Of a stretch of 43,596 bases of DNA, positions 37,991-43,596 are shown piece by piece. The notes beneath the pieces are model-generated. The model saw nothing but the letters and a program-made list of their open reading frames with translations. It searched no databases and was not told the origin of the DNA. Source of the DNA: Candidatus Parcubacteria bacterium (lineage in GTDB: Bacteria; Patescibacteriota; Minisyncoccia; Phycocordibacterales; UBA2100). Location: the NCBI GenBank assembly GCA_003599295.1, contig QZJK01000018.1, forward strand, positions 1 through 43,596, given 5' to 3'. How positions within the stretch are numbered: the first letter of the stretch is position 1; each line of letters starts with the position of its first letter. The translations under genes and the position numbers were made by a program.

Positions 37991-39262
37991 ATGCTTGATA
38001 TTAAATTTATCCGAGAAAACAAGGATATTGTCGCCGCTGGCGCCAAGAAAAAACGCATAGAAGTCGACCTCGACAGGCTTGTCGAGCTCGATGACAAGCG
38101 CCGCGAATTGCAGGCCTCGATAGACGGCAAGCGTGCGGAGCAAAACAACGCTTCCATTGCGATAACGGGAGAGAAAGACCCGGCAAAGAAGAAAGAGATA
38201 ATCGCGCGCATGCAGGAGCTGAAGGAAACGCTTCGCCTCGAGGAAGAATCCATGCAGGAGCTTCTTAAGGAGTGGCGCTCACTCATGGTTCAGGTCCCGA
38301 ACGTACCAGATATATCGGTGCCGGAAGGGGAATCCGACGCGGACAATAAAGAAGTGCGCCAGTGGGGGGATATTCCAAAATTCGATTTTCCCGTCAAAAG
38401 CCACAGCGAACTGCTTCTCATGCACGATATGGCGGATTACGAACGCGGCGCGAAAGTCGCCGGCTTTCGGGGCTATTTTCTGAAGAACGACGGCGCGCGG
38501 CTTTCATGGGCGCTCGAGCGGTTCGTCATCGAGCGGTTCATGAATCGCGACGGCTTCACGCCGATGATAGTTCCGTCCCTCGTGCGACGAGAACCGTTCG
38601 TCGGCACCGGATACCTTCCGCAGAGCGAAGAGGATCTCTATAAAACGCAGGACGGCGACTATCTCGCGGGCACGGCGGAAGTCGCGGCGATGGGATACCA
38701 CATGGACGAAACGCTTGAAAAAAAAGATCTTCCGCTCAAGTTCTTTGCGTTCTCGCCGTGCTTCAGAAGGGAAGCGGGGAGCCACGGCAAAGACACGAAA
38801 GGGATTTTCCGCATCCACGAGTTCCTGAAGTTCGAACAGGTCGTTCTGTGCGAGGCGAACCACGAAGAGTCCGTGAAGTATCACGAAGAGTTGACCGCGA
38901 ACGCCGAAGCGCTTCTCCAAGAGTTGAAGCTTCCGTATCACGTCGTCATCAATTGCGGCGCCGATCTCGGATTGGGGCAGGTCAAAAAATACGACATCGA
39001 AGCATGGATGCCGAGCGAGGAGAAATACCGCGAGACGCACTCGTCCTCTTATTTCCACGATTTCCAGACGCGCCGTTTGAATATCCGCTATCGTGACGGA
39101 GAAACGCTCCGCTACGTGCACTCGCTCAACAATACCGCGCTCGCGACGCCGCGCATCGTGACACAGATAGTCGAGAACTATCAGAATAAAGACGGTTCCA
39201 TAACGGTGCCGGAGGTTTTGCGGGGCTATGTCGGCAAAGACACGATCGGGAAAAGTAATTGA
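37991..39262 (+). CDS. serS: seryl-tRNA synthetase
   Basis: MLDIKFIRENKDIV..., LAGTAEVAAMGYHMDE, CFRREAGSHGKDTKGIFRIHEFLKFEQV, NNTALATPRIVTQIVENYQ. Confidence 0.96.
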   Translation: MLDIKFIRENKDIVAAGAKKKRIEVDLDRLVELDDKRRELQASIDGKRAEQNNASIAITGEKDPAKKKEIIARMQELKETLRLEEESMQELLKEWRSLMVQVPNVPDISVPEGESDADNKEVRQWGDIPKFDFPVKSHSELLLMHDMADYERGAKVAGFRGYFLKNDGARLSWALERFVIERFMNRDGFTPMIVPSLVRREPFVGTGYLPQSEEDLYKTQDGDYLAGTAEVAAMGYHMDETLEKKDLPLKFFAFSPCFRREAGSHGKDTKGIFRIHEFLKFEQVVLCEANHEESVKYHEELTANAEALLQELKLPYHVVINCGADLGLGQVKKYDIEAWMPSEEKYRETHSSSYFHDFQTRRLNIRYRDGETLRYVHSLNNTALATPRIVTQIVENYQNKDGSITVPEVLRGYVGKDTIGKSN

Positions 39263-40154
39263 CTTGCGGAAGAAAAAGCCCGGTAGCTCGGGCACGCTTT
39301 CTTTCAATTGGGGCGGGTCGCATGCGAGCCGCCCGAAGCCCGCACGGCAATCGCCGCTGCGCGCCCGCCGCCGCCGCACTCGCGCGATAGCCGGCCTCGG
39401 CATGTTCACGATACTCGCAATGCTCGCGTATGGCGCGAATTGGATATCGTACGTGCCGCGCTTTTCAATAGCGGCGGTCGAGGTCGAAGGTGCCGCTGAT
39501 ATTCCTCCGCGTCTTATCGAAGCGTATCTCGAAGCCGATCTGTTCGACGGCGCGTATGCTTTCCTCTCGCGGCAGAACATCTTCTTGTATCCGCGGGAAT
39601 CTCTTGAGGAAAGTCTTATGGAACAGGTGCCGCGCATCCGAAGCGCAAAAGTCTCCCGCGAAGGACTTCTCGCGCAGGCCGTCGTCGTCACGGTGGAGGA
39701 GCGGGAACCGCGCGGCCGCTGGTGCGATGCCGGCGGATGCTATTACCTCGATAAAGACGGTTTCATTTTCGCGTCCGCTCCGCTCGCGTCCGACATCGGG
39801 CTCTATACGTTCGCGGGCACTCTCGCGAATTCGGGTTCGCCGATAGGACAAACCTTCCTGCCGAGATATTTCCCGAACATGCTTGAATTCCTCGAAAAAT
39901 TGAAAGACGCCGGATATCCGCCGCTCGATCTCTCGCTTGAAGGAGAGGAAGACGTTTCTGTCATGCTTGATTGGGGTTTTGAGATTCGCGCTCCACTCAG
40001 AAGCGATCCCGACAAACTCATCCGCGACCTGGAGCTCGTGCTTGCGTCGGATACGCTTCGTGGTAAAGAGAGCCGGCTGGAATATATTGACCTCCGTTTC
40101 GGCAATCGCGTGTATTACAAATTCGAGAACAGTGAGGCGGCGAAGATAGAGTAA
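39228..40154 (+). CDS. ftsQ: FtsQ/DivIB-like POTRA cell division protein
   Basis: Basic cytoplasmic tail, single TM, POTRA-like FSIAAVEVEGAADIPPRLIEAYLEADLF...VPRIRSAKVSREGLLAQAVVVTVEEREPRGRW. Confidence 0.75.
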   Translation: MSAKTRSGKVIDLRKKKPGSSGTLSFNWGGSHASRPKPARQSPLRARRRRTRAIAGLGMFTILAMLAYGANWISYVPRFSIAAVEVEGAADIPPRLIEAYLEADLFDGAYAFLSRQNIFLYPRESLEESLMEQVPRIRSAKVSREGLLAQAVVVTVEEREPRGRWCDAGGCYYLDKDGFIFASAPLASDIGLYTFAGTLANSGSPIGQTFLPRYFPNMLEFLEKLKDAGYPPLDLSLEGEEDVSVMLDWGFEIRAPLRSDPDKLIRDLELVLASDTLRGKESRLEYIDLRFGNRVYYKFENSEAAKIE

Positions 40155-40160
40155 GGGAGA

Positions 40161-40180
40161 AGGCGGCCGATGGGCCGCCT
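40161..40180. terminator. hairpin terminator between convergent genes
   Basis: AGGCGGCC-GATG-GGCCGCCT. Confidence 0.6.
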
Positions 40181-40208
40181 CCGTGTGCGTTGGCGGATTT
40201 ATCCGCCG

Positions 40209-40421
40209 TCAAAGGCGCAGTATTTCGAGAGCTGTCTCGACCTCGACAAGAAGGGGAAGAGGTATGCTCTCTTCATCTTCCCCAAACCTTTCTAAAAGTT
40301 GAGACAAGTCCCCTCTCTTACGAGTGTCGAGGGGACGCCCGTAACAGAGAAGAATTCTCACGGCAGACTCGGGGTCATGATGATCACTTGGCGTAAAGAA
40401 GAACGTTCGTCTTCTCCCCAT
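40209..40421 (-). CDS. small SD-led hypothetical protein
   Basis: Minus-strand TATAAT (40469-40474) with TTGACG 18 bp upstream, leader with CGACG..CGTCG hairpin, GGAGG before ATG. Confidence 0.5.
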   Translation of the reverse strand: MGRRRTFFFTPSDHHDPESAVRILLCYGRPLDTRKRGDLSQLLERFGEDEESIPLPLLVEVETALEILRL

Positions 40422-40527
40422 CTCTGGCCTCCATTTAAGAGCGACGAAAGACCCGTCGTTCTATCGCTATTATACCACTCCAAAGGGACATACGTCAAAA
40501 ACACTGGTTTTATGCTATGTTTCCAGC

Positions 40528-41481
40528 ATGTCGAATTTTTGGGAGAAGCTGCCAAAGCCCTTCTTCGCGCTTGCGCCGCTTGAGGACGTGACCGATGCCG
40601 CATTTCGTCGTCTTATCGCGCGCCATGGGAAACCACACGTCATGTTCACCGAATTCACGTCCGCCGACGGGTTAATGCTGGCGGATGTTGAGGGACAGAA
40701 GAAACTTCGCAGGAAACTCATCTGCTCCGAGGATGAACGCCCTATCGTCGCACAACTTTTCACCGCAGTCCCGGAATACATGGAGAAAGGGGCACGTCTT
40801 GTCGCGGAACTCGGGTTCGACGGCATTGATATCAATATGGGATGTCCCGTGGACGAAGTCGTCCGGCAAGAATGCGGCGCGGCGCTCATAAAAAATCCCG
40901 CGCTCGCGCGCGAGCTTATTCGCGCCGCGAAAACATCCGGTCTCCCAGTCTCCGTTAAGACGCGCACCGGCTACACGAAGGATGAACTTGAGGCATGGCT
41001 TCCGGAATTGCTCGCAGAGGAACCGGTAGCCATTGCCATCCACGCGCGGACGCGGAAAGAAATGTCCGCGGTGCCTGCGCGCTGGGACAGAGTGAAGCGT
41101 GCCGTCGAGATACGCGATGAAATGAAGTCGCCAACGTTGATAGTGGGTAATGGAGACGTACGTGATATAGCCGACGCGCGCGTGAAGGCGCGAGAGTCCG
41201 GCGCGGATGGCGTCATGCTCGGCCGCGCCATCTATGGGAATCCGTGGCTCTTTGCGGAGCGTGCGGATGTCCCGACGCGCGAAGAGCGAATCGCAGCGCT
41301 TATCGAGCATCTTGAACTCTATGAAGAACTGCTTGGCAATGTGTCCAATTTCGCGCTCATGAAAAAGCATTTCAAAGCGTACATTTCCGGCTGGGACGGA
41401 GCAAAAGAGCTGCGCGTGCGGCTTATGGAAACCGAAGCGCCGGATGATGCGCGGAAGATCTTGGCGTCCGCGTCTTCATAA
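40528..41481 (+). CDS. dus: tRNA-dihydrouridine synthase
   Basis: FALAPLEDVTDAAFRRLIARHG, GFDGIDINMGCPVDEV, GADGVMLGRAIYGNPW. Confidence 0.92.
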   Translation: MSNFWEKLPKPFFALAPLEDVTDAAFRRLIARHGKPHVMFTEFTSADGLMLADVEGQKKLRRKLICSEDERPIVAQLFTAVPEYMEKGARLVAELGFDGIDINMGCPVDEVVRQECGAALIKNPALARELIRAAKTSGLPVSVKTRTGYTKDELEAWLPELLAEEPVAIAIHARTRKEMSAVPARWDRVKRAVEIRDEMKSPTLIVGNGDVRDIADARVKARESGADGVMLGRAIYGNPWLFAERADVPTREERIAALIEHLELYEELLGNVSNFALMKKHFKAYISGWDGAKELRVRLMETEAPDDARKILASASS

Positions 41482-41551
41482 TCACTGTTGCGCCCTTCCC
41501 TCGAAAGAGATAGATTTTTTGGAGGCTGGTTCACGGCTTGGGGAGGTACAA

Positions 41552-41998
41552 ATGTTCAAAACTAAACTCACTGCACCTCGCGAGCAGGAGTTGCGCCGCT
41601 ATGCGGAAGAATGCAACGAGAGTTGGCAAGCCGTCGCCGCAAAGTATAAAGCGGCGAAAATGGCGGGGCATAAACTCCAGTTTGACCCCGTACGTCTCAT
41701 ACGGGCCGTCGGGCACGCTCGCGGCATACTTCTTGATGATGCCCGGGACGTGATGAGGGAATTCGACGAAGGCAAGGCATGGGTCTCGAACATGTACATG
41801 CTCAATCGTCTTCCTGAAGAGGTCCTCGACCTGATGCGCTCATCGCGCCCTCTTCCGGAGCGGCTCATGGTCGCCGACGCCCTGTCTATCGTGCGGAGCG
41901 CGCCCGAATATGAATACTTGGTTCGCGCGAAAAATCTCATTAGGGGCCGCACGCGCCAAGCGCTCGTATATATAGAGCGCATGCACCGTGCGGCGTAA
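41552..41998 (+). CDS. SD-led hypothetical protein with ParB-HTH-like segment
   Basis: GGGGAGG SD; ILLDDARDVMREFDEGKAWVSNMYMLNRLPEEVLDLMRSS resembles the ParB KorB-type HTH. Confidence 0.55.
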   Translation: MFKTKLTAPREQELRRYAEECNESWQAVAAKYKAAKMAGHKLQFDPVRLIRAVGHARGILLDDARDVMREFDEGKAWVSNMYMLNRLPEEVLDLMRSSRPLPERLMVADALSIVRSAPEYEYLVRAKNLIRGRTRQALVYIERMHRAA

Positions 41999-42020
41999 GG
42001 CGGGAGGTAAAGAACATGAT

Positions 42021-42048
42021 GGCCGCTTCGCGTTTGTGCGAAGCGGCC
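42021..42048 (+). terminator. hairpin (terminator/attenuator)
   Basis: 11-bp perfect stem GGCCGCTTCGC-GTTTGT-GCGAAGCGGCC. Confidence 0.6.
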
Positions 42049-42139
42049 CGACATTTTAAATTTGTTGCACAGTAGCGATAGAGAGAATAAGCTCAGGATT
42101 GGACCGTTCATTACGCTTGTGGTCCGGGAAGGAGGAGAA

Positions 42140-42958
42140 ATGTCTCAGATCTTGCAGAGGCCGTATGTGGACGATTCTCCGCTGTACGGGCCATGTCATC
42201 ACGAAGCTGATAGTCAGGCAGTGTCGCGCGATCTCTGCGCGATTCGTTCTGGCGATCCAAAAGTGAACAAGAAATGCGGCAGCTGCCTGTCGCCGTACAG
42301 GTTCTGCCAGAAATGCGTAAGAGAGAATCGCAGACGGCTGGTCAGCAAGCCGCCGACGGGGGACGGACTATGCAATGAATGCAGAAACCCAAAACCCATG
42401 GAAGTCGTCCAATCGCCGGCGCGGAAAAAGCCCGTGCAGTTCGTACCGATCTGGATCGTGAGGAAACCCACACTGGTTCCGAAAGCGGAACCGGTCAAAA
42501 AAGAGACGGTAATAGCTCGGGCGAGATCGGCCGAACCGCACAAGAATGTCACGCGCACGAGGAAAGAAAAAAACCCGCCCCTGCGCGGCACCGCGTTGAA
42601 TGAGGCAATACGAAGGTATCGCGAGATTAAGAAGGGCCTGACGCAAAGGGAAATTGCGGCACGAATGGACTGCTCAGACCAAACAGTCCATATGCTTTCC
42701 AAATGCGCGTCACTCCCGGACGACGTGTTGCTCCTTATCGAGACGCGCCATCTAAGCATGCAAGCCGCACTCGCGATAGCGCCCTTTCCGATAGCAGTCC
42801 GACCAAAGCTTGCCGACTCCATCGGGCACCATGCATTTCCAATGTGGCAGCTTGAGTACATTGCGCTCCTGGTCAAGCGCGGACAAGGCTCTTGGCACGG
42901 GCTTCTGAAGGAACGGCTGGAGCTTGTGATTCCGGTGGAAGACACGCTCGAATCGTAG
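42140..42958 (+). CDS. SD-led protein with Cys-rich putative zinc segment and ParB-HTH-like domain
   Basis: AGGAGG SD; KCGSCLSPYRFCQKCVRENRR...LCNEC and YREIKKGLTQREIAARMDCSDQTVHMLSKCASLPDDVLLLIETRHLSMQAALAIAP. Confidence 0.6.
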   Translation: MSQILQRPYVDDSPLYGPCHHEADSQAVSRDLCAIRSGDPKVNKKCGSCLSPYRFCQKCVRENRRRLVSKPPTGDGLCNECRNPKPMEVVQSPARKKPVQFVPIWIVRKPTLVPKAEPVKKETVIARARSAEPHKNVTRTRKEKNPPLRGTALNEAIRRYREIKKGLTQREIAARMDCSDQTVHMLSKCASLPDDVLLLIETRHLSMQAALAIAPFPIAVRPKLADSIGHHAFPMWQLEYIALLVKRGQGSWHGLLKERLELVIPVEDTLES

Positions 42959-42978
42959 AAAATCACGGAACTCGTGAG

Positions 42979-43008
42979 GGTCGGCGAATCTCGCCGACCT
43001 CTCTTTTT
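42979..43008 (+). terminator. Rho-independent terminator
   Basis: GGTCGGCGA-ATC-TCGCCGACC followed by TCTCTTTTT. Confidence 0.85.
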
Positions 43009-43023
43009 ATGTATACTGTGTCC

Positions 43024-43596
43024 ATGAAAAAGGAGGTGAAGCACACGACGCTTTATCGCGCGTACCGACCCCAGACGTTCAAGGAAGTCCATGGACAAAG
43101 CCATGTTGTCGATGTTCTCGCGAAGGCGATACAGAATAAAAAAGTAGCGCATGCGTACCTGTTCGCGGGAAGCCGGGGGACGGGAAAAACGTCCGTTGCG
43201 CGCATTCTCGCGCGCGAGCTCGGCGTTTCCGACAAAGACCTCTACGAGATCGATGCTGCCTCGAACACCGGCGTCGACAATATTCGCGAGCTTCGAGAGG
43301 GCGTTTTCGTCGCACCGTTCGATTCACCCTACAAATTCTACATAATAGACGAGGCGCACATGCTTTCGCGCGCCGCGTGGAACGCATTTCTAAAAACGCT
43401 CGAAGAGCCGCCGGCGCACGCGATATTCGTCCTCGCGACGACGGAGAAGGATAAGATACCCGATACCATTCAATCGCGTTGCGAAATATACAGTTTCAAA
43501 CAGCCGACGCGCGAGGTCCTCGCGGGAGTCATCGAAGATGTCGCGAAATCGGAAGGGTATTCGCTCGAGCGCTCCGCTTCGGAATTAATCGCGCTT
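43024..43596 (+). CDS. dnaX: DNA polymerase III gamma/tau subunit, partial (runs off window end)
   Basis: My translation: MKKEVKHTTLYRAYRPQTFKEVHGQSHVVDVL...YLFAGSRGTGKTSVARILARELG...YEIDAASNTGVDNIRELRE...IIDEAHMLSRAAWNAFLKTLEEPP; open at window end, so absent from the ORF track. Confidence 0.93.
   Translation, partial: MKKEVKHTTLYRAYRPQTFKEVHGQSHVVDVLAKAIQNKKVAHAYLFAGSRGTGKTSVARILARELGVSDKDLYEIDAASNTGVDNIRELREGVFVAPFDSPYKFYIIDEAHMLSRAAWNAFLKTLEEPPAHAIFVLATTEKDKIPDTIQSRCEIYSFKQPTREVLAGVIEDVAKSEGYSLERSASELIAL

Overview
This 43.6-kb window is gene-dense chromosomal DNA from what looks like a reduced-genome bacterium. I infer the Patescibacteria/CPR, Parcubacteria-like, from the short IF2, VirB2-like pilin paralogs and patchy biosynthesis; this was not tested by phylogeny. 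Recognisable genes include an IMPase-family phosphatase, purF, an M29 aminopeptidase, pyrB, PAP2, dgkA, a ZIP transporter with a Fur-family regulator, YibE/F, gyrA, a solute-binding protein followed by five small pilin-like membrane proteins, infB/rbfA, a cysteine desulfurase, a degenerate HtrA, clpB, rpmG, miaA, parB, relA/spoT, topA, dprA, serS, ftsQ, dus and partial dnaX. There are seven tRNA genes (Leu-UAG, Lys-CUU, Leu-UAA, Cys-GCA, Tyr-GUA, Trp-CCA, Leu-CAA). The strongest unusual signals are: (1) a dispersed family of double-hairpin repeats, at least five copies, beside 3' ends of tRNA and other genes; three copies are followed by a second partial copy of the host gene's 3' end. (2) Two neighbouring attenuator-like leaders, each with a leaderless micro-ORF whose 3' end can pair with a downstream hairpin in front of an SD-led gene. 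(3) A split between mostly leaderless genes (-10 box 5-11 nt before the start codon) and a small SD-led class of mainly unknown genes. (4) An apparently intact LAGLIDADG endonuclease ORF overlapping the 5' end of tRNA-Leu(UAG). (5) A 166-bp inverted-repeat element. (6) A cluster of divergent two-TM pilin-like paralogs. All calls come from reading the sequence and supplied ORFs; no database search or folding program was run.
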